DNA of 64,000 bases from Siminovitchia sediminis (GTDB lineage: Bacteria > Bacillota > Bacilli > Bacillales > Bacillaceae_C): assembly GCF_042680885.1 (NCBI RefSeq), contig NZ_JBHUEO010000002.1:1-64000 (forward strand), given 5' to 3'. The notes under the pieces were generated by a model. That model saw only the letters and a program-made list of their open reading frames with translations, had not been told where the DNA came from and did no database searches. Both the position numbers and the translations under genes were made by a program. Positions within the stretch are counted from its first letter, which is position 1, and each line of letters begins with the position of its first letter. Shown here piece by piece: positions 1 through 8,935 of this stretch.

Positions 1-147
1 AGGTTTTTGGGTGTGTAGTAACTTCAATTATCCTTAGAATTCAGGGGGTGGCAATTTTTTTGCTTATAAAGCCCGCTATAAAGACATTCTATAGCCTATT
101 TAATATAAAAGTTTTGACAATACGTTTTTAGAAAGGAAGAAGAATTA
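1..147 (+). other. Upstream region of erm
   Basis: No gene is visible. A short inverted repeat (GCTATA at 75-80, TATAGC at 90-95) and a TTGACA at 115-120 precede the erm start. Inducible erm genes usually have a leader peptide and attenuator hairpins, but the upstream part of any leader is cut off by the window edge. The Shine-Dalgarno of erm is AGAAAGGAAG at about 131-140. Confidence 0.35.
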
Positions 148-1008
148 ATGACTAAAAATCGTAAACATCGAAGAAGTGAACCACCCAATTTTTTAGGACA
201 ACATTTAATGCATAATAAGAAATTAATAAATGAAATAGTAGAAATTGCAAATGTAACTCGACATGATTTAGTTTTAGAGTTTGGTGCTGGAAAAGGTGCA
301 TTGACGTCGGTGTTAAGTAAAAAAGCAAGGGGGATACTGGCTATAGAATATGAAGGAAAATTTGTAAGTTTATTAAAAGAGAAATTTGCTGAAACCGGTA
401 ATGTTAAAATCATTCATCACGATATATTACAAATTCAATTGCCGAAAGAACCTTTTATCGTTGTTTCGAATATTCCCTATTCGATTACGACGCCCATTAT
501 GAAGATGTTATTGAATCATCCGATAAGTGGATTTCAGAGAGGAGCAATAGTAATGGAAAAGGGAGCGGCAAAAAGATTCACCTCTCAATTTGTGAAGGAT
601 CCATATATCATTGCTTGGAGAATGTGGTTTGATATTCGATACGTAAAAGAAATTTCTAAGAAAAACTTTTCTCCCCAACCAAAAGTAGATTCGGCACTGA
701 TTACGATAAAAAGAAAAGTAAATCCAAAAGTTCCTTATAAAGATTATTTCATTTTTTGGGGATTCGCAGACTATGTATTGCAAAACCCGCAGATGCCAAT
801 TGACTTTGCATTAAGGGGCATTTTTACAGCACAGCAAATCAAAAGGGTTAAAAGAAGTTTGGGCATAAAAAGTGAAACGCCAGTTGGCATCCTATCAATA
901 GAGCAATGGGGTATGTTGTTTGAAACGATGGTAAAATATGTTCCAAAACACAGATGGCCTAAATTAGACAAGCGGAAATTAATCAAATGGAAAAATTCTA
1001 AACGATAA
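148..1008 (+). CDS. erm: 23S rRNA adenine-N6 methyltransferase, Erm family
   Basis: Dimethylates A2058 of 23S rRNA, giving macrolide–lincosamide–streptogramin B resistance. The 286-residue protein has the SAM-binding motif LEFGAGKG (about residues 42-50) and the catalytic NIPY (108-111). The NFLGQHLMHNKKLI start and the EKGAAKRF and FSPQPKVDSAL segments are typical of Erm rather than KsgA. From memory it looks closest to the Erm(D)/Erm(34) group of Bacillus; the exact class needs an alignment. Start is ATG with AGAAAGGAAG seven bases upstream. It sits in the ICE, so the resistance is probably mobile. A T-rich hairpin at 1150-1199 could end its transcript. Confidence 0.93.
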   Translation: MTKNRKHRRSEPPNFLGQHLMHNKKLINEIVEIANVTRHDLVLEFGAGKGALTSVLSKKARGILAIEYEGKFVSLLKEKFAETGNVKIIHHDILQIQLPKEPFIVVSNIPYSITTPIMKMLLNHPISGFQRGAIVMEKGAAKRFTSQFVKDPYIIAWRMWFDIRYVKEISKKNFSPQPKVDSALITIKRKVNPKVPYKDYFIFWGFADYVLQNPQMPIDFALRGIFTAQQIKRVKRSLGIKSETPVGILSIEQWGMLFETMVKYVPKHRWPKLDKRKLIKWKNSKR

Positions 1009-1149
1009 ATGAAGGAATATAAACATTATAATTGAAGGTAATCTAATTACTTTACCTCATACTAAACAATAAAATCTGAATAACAAGATGAGATTATTAG
1101 AATAGAAATTGAGGAGGAGCTGGGACAAAATCCTCCTAAATAGAAAAAT

Positions 1150-1199
1150 AGCCCATGAAGTTTTGCACATTGCAAAATGTCATGGGTTTAAATTTTTTT
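1150..1199 (+). terminator. Intrinsic terminator downstream of erm
   Basis: AGCCCATGA..TTTTGC pairs with GCAAAA..TCATGGGTT (about 1150-1166 with 1170-1187), followed by a T-rich run. The surrounding 1009-1303 contains no coding region that I can support. Confidence 0.7.
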
Positions 1200-1303
1200 A
1201 GGTTTTAAACGAGGATGAATGTGAAAACTATCAGGATATCCATTCCATTCATCATGTACAGAAGTAAAAGAAGGATTCTCCTTTTTTATTATATTTAAGC
1301 CAG

Positions 1304-1500
1304 TTAAGTATCAACTTCTTTTCTATTAATTAAATGGAAGAATTTTTGTGTAATTCCAGGTATACTTCGTTTTAAATCACTAAATCTTTGAGTACCATTT
1401 TTCAATAAATGCAATAAGATAATGGGTTTCCATTTTCCGACTAATATGCCTAAAGCATCTTCAACACGACAAAAATCTGGTTCTATATTTATTCTAATTA
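1304..1500 (-). pseudogene. HxlR-type transcriptional regulator remnant
   Basis: Reading the minus strand from about 1495 gives a stretch with the HxlR winged-helix pattern: EPDFCRVEDALGILVGKWKP, then ILLHLLKNGTQRFSDLK, then IPGITQK. After ITQK the family sequence is lost and a stop follows at 1304-1306. AAAGGAG lies just upstream, but no ATG, GTG or TTG start remains near it. The gene has therefore lost its start and its C-terminal half. HxlR proteins are MarR-like redox or aldehyde sensors, often beside oxidoreductases; no partner gene is left here. Confidence 0.7.
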
Positions 1501-1978
1501 CTCCTTTAGTATCTTTTTGTCAATTATGATGCTTTTAAGTTGTACTTCCTTTTTTTACTTTACTGACTATATTAGCATTGTGAACAGAAATTTGAAAGAG
1601 GGGTTCTAGAGGAGTGCTTAAATACGATAGAACGCATAATTGGTGAAATAAGTAATATCCCCAATTGTAAGAAAATCTTCTAACGATTGGGGATTGTCAT
1701 CATGGAGAAATAGTAAGTTTAACATAAAACGATGATGCGATATGGAGTAGTTTGTGCAGGAATGCTACGAGTTGTTGGACCATAAATCACGACTAAATCG
1801 CGGTTCCCAGGATATTTTGAAAAGAACTGCCCATTTGTTAACAATATGGGAGTAGAAGGAGTTAAATGTAATTGCAATTGGCCATCACTGCTCAATAGTT
1901 GATGGTTAAAATAACTTACTTTTACATTTCGATTTGGATACTCTTTCACCATCACTATCGTTGTAGAGGGGTGGTTCG
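1501..1978. other. Non-coding or decayed region with one hairpin
   Basis: No supported gene. A perfect inverted repeat (ATCCCCAAT at 1657-1665, ATTGGGGAT at 1686-1694) lacks a T-run. A 78-codon minus-strand reading frame (1719-1955) has no Shine-Dalgarno and no recognisable family. The region joins the decayed HxlR remnant to the ICE gene at 1979 and looks like insertion and deletion scar DNA. Confidence 0.5.
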
Positions 1979-2638
1979 ATGAAAGAAAGAGATTTGTTTG
2001 AGCCTGTTAAAAAGCTACTGGAAGAAAAAATGTACTGTAAAGTCTATGCTGAAGTAGCAAACTTCGATGTAGTTGGTCTTGGCAACTCATATGGCATTGT
2101 TGTTGAGATGAAAAGAAAACTTACTTGGAAGCTGATTGAACAAGCCCAGAACGCAATAGGATTAGCCGACTATGTGTTTATTGCTATCCCAAAGCCCAAA
2201 ACAAATGGAAATAGAGTGGCAACTAGATACCTAAAACAAGACGGTATAGGGGTCATTTATATTGATGAAAATTGTGCATATGTACATTCCTGGGGAAAAA
2301 GGCATAAACCCAGCAGATCATTAAGAGATTATGTTTTACCTCATCATCGTCTTACGACTGGTGGAGTAAAAAGTGGCGAGGGTGTTACTGAATACTCGAT
2401 TACGATTGACAACATAAAAGATTGTTTAAGGTTCCGTCGTAGTAATGAAGGTTGGATGACAGTAGATGAAATCTTAGAACAGGTTCAAACTCACTACTCT
2501 AATCCAAAACCATCAGTTATGGCTACCCTACAAGCACACTGGAATAAAGATTGGTGTGAAACGAAAGTGGAGGGGCGTAAGAGATATTTTAGGTTAAAAA
2601 GAAAATCAGTTAAAGAGGGTATAAGTCATCAAGGCTGA
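1979..2638 (+). CDS. PD-(D/E)xK nuclease-like protein of unknown role
   Basis: The 219-residue protein begins with a short alpha/beta domain carrying a D-x12-E-x-K pattern (Asp30, Glu43, Lys45, in ANFDVVGLG…VVEMKRK). This matches the active-site spacing of the PD-(D/E)xK nuclease fold. A helix with QAQNAIGLADYVFIAIP follows, also typical of that fold. The C-terminal 70 residues (VDEILEQVQTHY…GRKRYFRLKRK) resemble a winged-helix domain. It is the first ICE gene after the resistance region. A role in DNA processing or defence is inference only. Start ATG follows AGAGGGGTGG. Confidence 0.55.
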   Translation: MKERDLFEPVKKLLEEKMYCKVYAEVANFDVVGLGNSYGIVVEMKRKLTWKLIEQAQNAIGLADYVFIAIPKPKTNGNRVATRYLKQDGIGVIYIDENCAYVHSWGKRHKPSRSLRDYVLPHHRLTTGGVKSGEGVTEYSITIDNIKDCLRFRRSNEGWMTVDEILEQVQTHYSNPKPSVMATLQAHWNKDWCETKVEGRKRYFRLKRKSVKEGISHQG

Positions 2639-2672
2639 AAGTTTGGCTTTTTAATTTAAAGGGGGTGTGTCT

Positions 2673-3707
2673 GTGAAAGAGTTAATGATCCGTTTTATTG
2701 ATGATGGTGAAGTGTTTAATGAAATAGACGAAACTAGAAACTATTATTTGAGTGAAGCTGAATCCATTGTTGAAAAAATAAAGGTTCGATTAACAAATGA
2801 AAAGAGGGTGTCCAGTCCAAAGGGGTTTGAGTGTTGGGTCGATGGGAAACAGTTGATTATCTCATCCGTTCGATTTGAAAACGGCCAATCCTTGGAAGAA
2901 CAGTTAAAACAAACGATATTGGAGCATAAAGAGTGGGAAGAAGATCTTAAAAATAAATATATCAATAAGATTAACGAATATGCTTCTAAAGAACGAGAGT
3001 TAATGGTACACAGGGAATTTAAAGCCTTTGTTATCCGGTTTGACCAATATATGGGGAATCCCAAAAATGATCCCTTTCCTTTGTTGTTAAGGCTTGAGAG
3101 ACTAAAAGATTTGTTTGATGGGATTTTCGTAAATATATCTTCTGGATTTTATTCAGAATTAGAGGTGATTATGGGTTCTATAAAAGAGTCCTTTCAAATC
3201 ATAGTTAAACAAACATATGACGAATTATCAGAGCAGGATCAAGAAGAATATGAAGGTAGTTGGTCTGACTTTTTAAGGGTAAGAGTCATTACTTGGTTAG
3301 GGAACGATGAGAACTTTAATAGATTTAAAAACTATGTGATAGCGCATTATGAATCTGTTCCAAAATCTAGGATTCGGGCTATTTATCCAAGGTATGAACC
3401 TTTTCAAGAAATGCAGGACTATTTATTTTCTACTTTTGCAAAAACGCAAAGTTTCGATGAAGCTTACCGATTGAGCAATGAGTTAATCCAGTCATTTTAT
3501 GAAAAATACGATGATATACTTTTTGGTGGTTTTGCGATTAAAAATGATGACATGGTAAAATCATTAATTTTTAGCCCTGTTGTTAAGAATTTCTTTGAAG
3601 TAATTGAGAAGAGAAAAGAAGAAACACTTCCGAAAGACTCGAACATTGATAAGGGAATGGTTGATGATGAGGAAGAGTTGGAAAGCGCAGAAGAAATTAA
3701 CGTTTAA
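2673..3707 (+). CDS. Hypothetical protein, ICE conserved region
   Basis: About 344 residues, soluble, rich in charged helices, with no motif I recognise. The end is strongly acidic (DDEEELESAEEINV). Two GTG starts are possible (2667 and 2673); the AAAGGGGG site is better spaced for 2673. Its 3' end overlaps the 5' end of the primase-like gene by 44 bases, so the two are probably translationally coupled. The position next to a primase suggests a part in DNA metabolism of the element, but nothing in the sequence proves it. Confidence 0.55.
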   Translation: MKELMIRFIDDGEVFNEIDETRNYYLSEAESIVEKIKVRLTNEKRVSSPKGFECWVDGKQLIISSVRFENGQSLEEQLKQTILEHKEWEEDLKNKYINKINEYASKERELMVHREFKAFVIRFDQYMGNPKNDPFPLLLRLERLKDLFDGIFVNISSGFYSELEVIMGSIKESFQIIVKQTYDELSEQDQEEYEGSWSDFLRVRVITWLGNDENFNRFKNYVIAHYESVPKSRIRAIYPRYEPFQEMQDYLFSTFAKTQSFDEAYRLSNELIQSFYEKYDDILFGGFAIKNDDMVKSLIFSPVVKNFFEVIEKRKEETLPKDSNIDKGMVDDEEELESAEEINV

Positions 3708-5115
3708 AACGATAGAGGATGCACTCAATGAACTTAACGCTCAAGATAAAGGGCGTTATTTTTTATGTACATGTCCTGAATGTCAAAGAAATGAAGCTTT
3801 TATTTATAAAAACAATCTAAATTTTATTCAATGCAACCGTGAAAACTTCTGTGGTGAAAGGATGATATTGCAATTCAAGGAAAAAGTAAGCGAAGCTTCA
3901 TATAAAAAACAGAAAATACATGAAGAATATCCTGAATTAACGGAAAAACAAGTTGAAGCATTAAATTGGACAAATAAAGTATTTAAGCATGTTCAAAAAT
4001 ATTTCGAGAGCGAAGCACTCGATAATGGTTATCGTGGCATATCAAAAGATATTGCCAAAGAGTTTATTGTCGATTTTAAAAATGAAAAATTTGTGGCTTT
4101 TTTGTTTAGTAAGATGGAGCCTTTACTTGGTAAAGATTATTCAAAAAATGAATGGATGTGTAAACGGAATTTAGTGTTTCCAGTATATGGGCAAGACAAT
4201 AATGTTGATCGAATATTATTGCGTTCCAGCATTGAACCGAATATTGAACCTAAAGAAATACAATTAATTGTAAATCCTTCAAAAGAAACGAGGGATTTTT
4301 TTATTTCTCTACCTAACCAATCTAAAACACTCGTTATAACAGAAGCAGTATTGGATGGATTAAGTTTTAGAGAAATTGATCCTAGTGTGGGGTTTATCGC
4401 ATTGACAGGTAGTGCTAAAACGAGAAATATTAAAGATTTTATTAGTCGAAAGAAACGATTATTTCAAGACAAGGACATTGTTTTGGCAATGGATGATGAT
4501 GTTGCTGGTTGGAGGGCAAATGCTGAAATAATGACAGCGTTAGAAGAAAATGATATTTTCCATTATCAGATATTTTTATATCCCAATGGGATAACCGATT
4601 CCAACGAATTATTAAACGAGAATAGAGTTGGCTTCAAGGAAAAATTTCACCAAGTAAAACAATCTTTTAACCAAAACAGCCGTGATCTAATAGATGTAGA
4701 ACATGATGCAGAAACAGTTGTAATCTGCAATTCACGATTGGATGCAGTATCTTTTAAGGCGATTGATTCAAATGTAGGAGTTGTTGCATTAGAAAACAAT
4801 AGAGGAAATCGTTGTGCTGAAATTACAGAGTTTATTCTGGAAAATGAGCAATTGTTGAGAGGAAAACAGATAGTCGGAGCTTTTCCTGATAATCTCGACA
4901 GAGAATTTAAAAATGTAACAAATGTGATAAAGGCATTAGATTTAGAGTATCGTCAATTTGATTACCCTAATCAAGCGGAACCCCCTTATGTGAAAAATCT
5001 ATACGACTTTTTAAGGAGAAATGATAGAGAATTTAAAAGAAAGTTTCTTGAAACACTTTCAGCTTTTGAAAAGCGAGATAAGAAAATGGCACGGGGGAAA
5101 GAATTTTTTCGATAG
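3664..5115 (+). CDS. Zinc-finger/TOPRIM primase-like protein with a second degenerate TOPRIM
   Basis: Probably primes or supports complementary-strand synthesis of the element. An N-terminal zinc ribbon (C37-x2-C40, C57-x5-C63) resembles DnaG-type CHC2 fingers. A TOPRIM follows, with LVITEAVLDGLSF (catalytic Glu near residue 228) and IVLAMDDDVAGW (DxD near 277). A second copy (VVICNSRLDAVSF near 352, IVGAFPDNLDREF near 406) aligns with the first but has lost both the Glu and the DxD. The start ATG at 3664 is chosen over upstream in-frame starts because AAGGGA precedes it by seven bases. The gene overlaps the previous one. Confidence 0.75.
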   Translation: MMRKSWKAQKKLTFKTIEDALNELNAQDKGRYFLCTCPECQRNEAFIYKNNLNFIQCNRENFCGERMILQFKEKVSEASYKKQKIHEEYPELTEKQVEALNWTNKVFKHVQKYFESEALDNGYRGISKDIAKEFIVDFKNEKFVAFLFSKMEPLLGKDYSKNEWMCKRNLVFPVYGQDNNVDRILLRSSIEPNIEPKEIQLIVNPSKETRDFFISLPNQSKTLVITEAVLDGLSFREIDPSVGFIALTGSAKTRNIKDFISRKKRLFQDKDIVLAMDDDVAGWRANAEIMTALEENDIFHYQIFLYPNGITDSNELLNENRVGFKEKFHQVKQSFNQNSRDLIDVEHDAETVVICNSRLDAVSFKAIDSNVGVVALENNRGNRCAEITEFILENEQLLRGKQIVGAFPDNLDREFKNVTNVIKALDLEYRQFDYPNQAEPPYVKNLYDFLRRNDREFKRKFLETLSAFEKRDKKMARGKEFFR

Positions 5116-5150
5116 TTTAGTTATTAAAATTTGAATTAATCACATTTATT

Positions 5151-5180
5151 AAAGGTTATTGAATGGATAGCCTTTTTTAT
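5151..5180 (+). terminator. Terminator-like hairpin after primase gene
   Basis: AAAGGTTAT (5151-5159) pairs with ATAGCCTTT (5167-5175), followed by a run of T. Confidence 0.6.
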
Positions 5181-5217
5181 GTGCATTAGTTCGGCGTGAA
5201 AAAGGGGTGGTACGAGT

Positions 5218-5640
5218 ATGATGTCACCGTTAAAATGGATATTTGCATCCATTTTAGTAATAGCACTTGTTTTAGGTATTGCCTATGCTTCATCAATACA
5301 AAACATAAATACAAACACTGTAACAGATATTGAAGTGTTAGCAGATACGATAAGTGCTGGAACAATAAGAAGTGAAATGAATGAAAATGGAAAAGTCAAT
5401 GAGCAGTTTTTTGATAAAGATGAATTGATAGCGAATTTGACAGCGAAAATAGTTTCTGTACAAAAAAATCATCCTTATGATATTCATTTTGACTATGTTT
5501 TCTTTGATAAAAATGGACAAGTAACTAACGTTGATAAGGAAATTAGAAGTGTTCAATTTCGGATTCAATATGTTAATGAAAAAGGAGAAGTAAAAGCCAC
5601 TTCTGAAAGGCATTTAGCTATAAATCAATTAGGAGAGTAA
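5218..5640 (+). CDS. Small membrane-anchored, pilin-like protein
   Basis: 140 residues: a short N-terminal leader, one hydrophobic segment (about residues 8-26, WIFASILVIALVLGIAYA) and an extracytoplasmic alpha/beta-looking domain. This matches pseudopilin or TadE-like proteins in layout, though no cleavage motif is convincing. It is the first of three small genes (5218, 5641, 5969), two of which are membrane-anchored, and fits the Tad-like module encoded at 12630-16399. Identity as a minor pilin is inference. Confidence 0.5.
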   Translation: MMSPLKWIFASILVIALVLGIAYASSIQNINTNTVTDIEVLADTISAGTIRSEMNENGKVNEQFFDKDELIANLTAKIVSVQKNHPYDIHFDYVFFDKNGQVTNVDKEIRSVQFRIQYVNEKGEVKATSERHLAINQLGE

Positions 5641-5952
5641 ATGGGGGATTTTAAAATGAAAACGATAGCAAACTTTTATTTCTTAGAAGATGGAAAATCT
5701 ACTGTCAACTTTTACAATGGTTCATTAGTAGAGTTGTTAGAAAATAAATTAGACGTTGATGTAAATAAACTTAAAAGGGCGTTCTTCGTAGCAAAAGTTG
5801 TTCCAGTATTTGTTTTTTGTGGTGCATCAGTAGTTACACAAAATGTTGGAAAAAATAAGGTGTTCTCTTATGAAGTACATGTAGAAGATGAAGAAAGTTT
5901 CTTTAGAAGTATGAATGAATTTATTGAGAGTTTTGTTAACCAACATTTGTAA
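5641..5952 (+). CDS. Hypothetical small protein
   Basis: 103 residues with no recognised domain and a mid-protein hydrophobic stretch (VAKVVPVFVFCGASVV). It starts immediately after the stop of the preceding gene (TAAATG), with AGGAG upstream. An in-frame ATG at 5656, preceded by GGGGG, is an alternative start. It lies between two membrane-anchored pilin-like genes and is probably co-transcribed with them. Confidence 0.5.
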   Translation: MGDFKMKTIANFYFLEDGKSTVNFYNGSLVELLENKLDVDVNKLKRAFFVAKVVPVFVFCGASVVTQNVGKNKVFSYEVHVEDEESFFRSMNEFIESFVNQHL

Positions 5953-5968
5953 AGGGGGGTAAAAATCA

Positions 5969-6325
5969 TTGAGTGAGATAAAAGGGGCTATCTTTTCAAT
6001 GGCGATTTTTATCGCATTTATTGTACCTATATTTTTACAAGTAGGTATAGGAAGCGTGCATCAACACGCTTTTATGAAAATTACTACAGAGGTTACTTCC
6101 ATAGTAAAGGAAGAAGGCGGAGTGACCGATAAGGTGAACAATATAGTGCGAAACTTGAATGACAAAGGATATACTATAACGTTTAAAAACGATTCAGGAG
6201 TGCCGGTTCATGGTAAGCGACCATTCGGAGAAACAATCATCATTGATTTTGATTATAAATACAAAAATGTTCGTGGCGAAGAGAATTTAAGTACGAATAA
6301 TGTTGTGTCTGTAGCAAGAAGATGA
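5969..6325 (+). CDS. Prepilin-like membrane protein (DUF4320/TadE-like layout)
   Basis: 118 residues. The N-terminus SEIKGAIFSMAIFIAFIVPIFL is a short charged leader, then KG, then a hydrophobic helix, as in type IV prepilins; the small pilin-like gene at 16220 has the same KGAI junction. The usual Glu at +5 is absent. The soluble part (about 60-118) is unrecognised. Similar proteins accompany TadA/TadB genes in clostridial elements (recollection, unchecked). TTG start after AAAGGGGGG. No prepilin peptidase gene is present in the window. Confidence 0.55.
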   Translation: MSEIKGAIFSMAIFIAFIVPIFLQVGIGSVHQHAFMKITTEVTSIVKEEGGVTDKVNNIVRNLNDKGYTITFKNDSGVPVHGKRPFGETIIIDFDYKYKNVRGEENLSTNNVVSVARR

Positions 6326-6391
6326 ATTGCTGAATTATAGAAAGGTTGCTAAAATAAAGTGATATACTCTTTTTTTAAAAGGGGGATTTAT

Positions 6392-6673
6392 GTGTTGAAA
6401 ACAAGAAATGATTTTTCAAGCAAAGATGCATATTTAGAGTACACTCGTTCTTTAGATTTCTTGAAAAATTATTCGATAGAAGGAAAAACAGCAAAACAAA
6501 TACAGGAAGAAATGCTTATAGACGAAGATTTGTTGCACTATGTTGAAAAAGCATTAGAGGTTCTCAAAGAAAAAAATAAAATGCGTGGCATTGATATGAT
6601 TTACCTAGTTGATCAGTATGTTATTGAAGATGAAGATTATGAAGATTGGTTAAACTCGATGGAACATCAGTAA
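6392..6673 (+). CDS. Small acidic protein upstream of PemK-like gene, possible antitoxin
   Basis: About 93 residues, helical and acidic, ending QYVIEDEDYEDWLNSMEHQ. Start is GTG at 6392 or TTG at 6395 after AAAAGGGGG; an upstream GTG at 6359 has no ribosome site. It lies 12 bases before a gene with a PemK/MazF-like N-terminus, the usual order of an antitoxin. No DNA-binding motif is evident, so the antitoxin role is only suggested by position. Confidence 0.45.
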   Translation: MLKTRNDFSSKDAYLEYTRSLDFLKNYSIEGKTAKQIQEEMLIDEDLLHYVEKALEVLKEKNKMRGIDMIYLVDQYVIEDEDYEDWLNSMEHQ

Positions 6674-6685
6674 AGAAGGTGGACT

Positions 6686-7264
6686 ATGAGTTTTAGACAT
6701 TACTATAAGTCGGGAGATTTAATTAGGTATTATGACTTTTTTTCAAAGAATAAAGATCATCACAAACCAAGACCTGCAATGGTATTAGGATATAACAAGA
6801 AAAACAATAGTGTTTTTGCAGTGAGAATAACATCCAAGGGGGGGAGGACAGAAAAGCCTGATTATAAAGAGTTGGGTGATGAAGTTCGAGTTCCAAAAGG
6901 GATTGTTTATAACGATAAACCGTTATATGGGGTCATAAAAACAAACAATATAATTGAAATAAAAAGAGACAGGATCACTTCTACACTTGATGTTTTTCCT
7001 TATCAGACAAAATTGGAAGTTTTACAAGTGTATGAAAAGTTCAAGAATGAAGATTGGTACAAAGAATTTTTGGAAGCTTCCAATTTAGATTATAAACATA
7101 TAATAGAACGTTATAAAGAAAACCTAGTTGCCGAAAAACTAGGATTTTTTTATTGTCACGGAAGTAATGAAAATATATATGAATTCATTCAGGATACCCC
7201 TTTGAGGATTCATAAAATCCAATTACTCGAAAAAATGATTACAGCCATGCAATTGACCCAGTTG
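6686..7264 (+). pseudogene. PemK/MazF-like gene, 5' part, interrupted by IS21 element
   Basis: The N-terminus (GDLIRYYDFFSKN…KPRPAMVLGYNK…VFAVRITSKGG) fits the PemK/MazF barrel: a start near GD, the RPAMVL strand and a VFAVRITS strand. Members are RNA endonucleases or divergent relatives used in regulation. A helical region of about 90 residues follows, longer than in classic MazF. The reading frame runs into the left end of the IS21 element and stops inside it, so the gene is broken. A candidate 3' fragment resumes after the element at about 10000. Confidence 0.55.
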
Positions 7265-7381
7265 TGCCATCTTTTTGATCCACCTCTGCCATGAAATTGA
7301 TCCACCTAAGACATAGCTGACCCACCCTCCTATATAATGAAGGAGCACATACGTGCAAATTCATTTATAGGGGGTTTTTTT

Positions 7382-8935
7382 GTGATTAAGTATCGGGAAA
7401 TTTTAAGGCTTCACTCGCAGGAAGTCACACAAAGGGGGATAGCTTCAAGCTGTGGTCATTCAAGGAACACGATTAGAGAAGTAATTCGGCGAGCGGAAGA
7501 GAAGAAAATTCAGTGGCCAATCGAAGATGACGTGACAGATTTAGATTTACAAATGATTTTATTTCCTGAGAAAAAGGTTCCTTCAGACCATCGACGAAAG
7601 CCTGATTGTGAGTATATTCATAAAGAATTGGCTAAAACGGGGGTAACACTTTCTCTTTTATGGGACGAATATTCTTTACAGAGCAGGGCAAATGATGAAA
7701 TTCCGTACAGTTATCGCCAGTTTTGTAGATTTTACACTGATTATGCCAGGAAAACCAAAGCAACCATGCGCATCAAAAGAAAACCTGGAGAACAAATGGA
7801 AGTGGACTGGGCAGGTCAAACGATGCATCTTACAAACAATCTAACAGGAGAAGAAATTCCTGTTTATATTTTTGTTTCTGCATTGCCATGTAGTCAATAT
7901 GCATATGTAGAAGGATTTTTATCCATGGATATAGAGAGTTGGATTACGGCTCATATCCATGCTTTTGAATTTTATGGGGGAGTCACAAGGGTTATTGTAC
8001 CGGATAACTTGAAGACTGGAGTGACCAAGTCTTCCCGTATCGATCCAATTATTAATCAGAGCTATCAGGAAATGGCTGAATATTACCAGACTACTATTAT
8101 CCCAGCACGTGTACGCCGGCCCAAGGACAAGCCAAGTGTAGAAGGGAATGTTGGCCATATATCGACTTGGATTATCGCTTCTCTTCGTAATGAGAAGTTC
8201 TTTTCTTTGGCTGAGCTAAACAAAGCGATTAGAGAGAAATTAGATGTGGTGAATACAAAATCTTTCCAAAAGAGAAAAGGGAACAGGCAGGAAGCATTCT
8301 TAGAAGAAGAAAAATTTGCATTAATTCCCCTGCCTCATTCACCATACGAGATTGCGAGCTGGGCGAAGACCGTTGTCCAGCCCGATTATCATGTGAAAAT
8401 AGATAATAATTATTACTCTGTTCCCTATGATTATATCAAATGTACAGTAGACGTTCGAGTAACGAGAAATATAGTTGAAGTGTTTTATAAGAATATCCGG
8501 ATTGCTTCGCACAAAAGATCAAATAAAACAGGTGGGGATTTCAGTACGATTCCTGATCATATGCCTAGGGATCATAGAAAGTATGCATCGTTTGATAAGG
8601 AGTTTATATTAGAGTGGGGTGCCACAACCGGTCCTTCCACCCTATTAACCATTGAAAGAATACTAGAATCTTATCCAACAGAAAAGCAAGGGTTGAAATC
8701 GACCTATGCATTGATGAAACTAGCAGATAAATACTCCATCGAACGCATAGAGAAGGCGTGTGAAAGAGTATTGTCTTATACGCCACGCCCAAAACTTAAA
8801 AGCATACAAACAATCCTAAAAACAGGACATGATAAATTACCATTGGAGAAAACAAGCGAACAAATGGACACACCAAAAAATGATAACGCATACGGCTTTA
8901 CTCGTGGCGCTGATTACTACGGAGGGAAAAAATAA
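7382..8935 (+). CDS. istA: IS21-family transposase IstA
   Basis: DDE transposase that cuts and joins the IS21 ends. The start is GTG at 7382 (IKYREILRLHSQ), the standard IstA N-terminus, rather than the upstream in-frame ATG at 7337; AGGGGG precedes it. A helix-turn-helix (QRGIASSCGHSRNTIREVI) occupies residues 15-40. The integrase core follows, with EVDWAGQTM (first catalytic Asp) near residue 140 and VIVPDNLKTGV (second Asp) near 215. KDKPSVEGNVG near 250 carries the third acidic residue. The length of 517 residues is normal. It overlaps istB by one base. Confidence 0.93.
   Translation: MIKYREILRLHSQEVTQRGIASSCGHSRNTIREVIRRAEEKKIQWPIEDDVTDLDLQMILFPEKKVPSDHRRKPDCEYIHKELAKTGVTLSLLWDEYSLQSRANDEIPYSYRQFCRFYTDYARKTKATMRIKRKPGEQMEVDWAGQTMHLTNNLTGEEIPVYIFVSALPCSQYAYVEGFLSMDIESWITAHIHAFEFYGGVTRVIVPDNLKTGVTKSSRIDPIINQSYQEMAEYYQTTIIPARVRRPKDKPSVEGNVGHISTWIIASLRNEKFFSLAELNKAIREKLDVVNTKSFQKRKGNRQEAFLEEEKFALIPLPHSPYEIASWAKTVVQPDYHVKIDNNYYSVPYDYIKCTVDVRVTRNIVEVFYKNIRIASHKRSNKTGGDFSTIPDHMPRDHRKYASFDKEFILEWGATTGPSTLLTIERILESYPTEKQGLKSTYALMKLADKYSIERIEKACERVLSYTPRPKLKSIQTILKTGHDKLPLEKTSEQMDTPKNDNAYGFTRGADYYGGKK

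Noticed and set aside
1719..1955. 78-codon open frame on the minus strand
   Set aside because: No Shine-Dalgarno, no recognisable family, and it lies in decayed DNA beside a regulator remnant.
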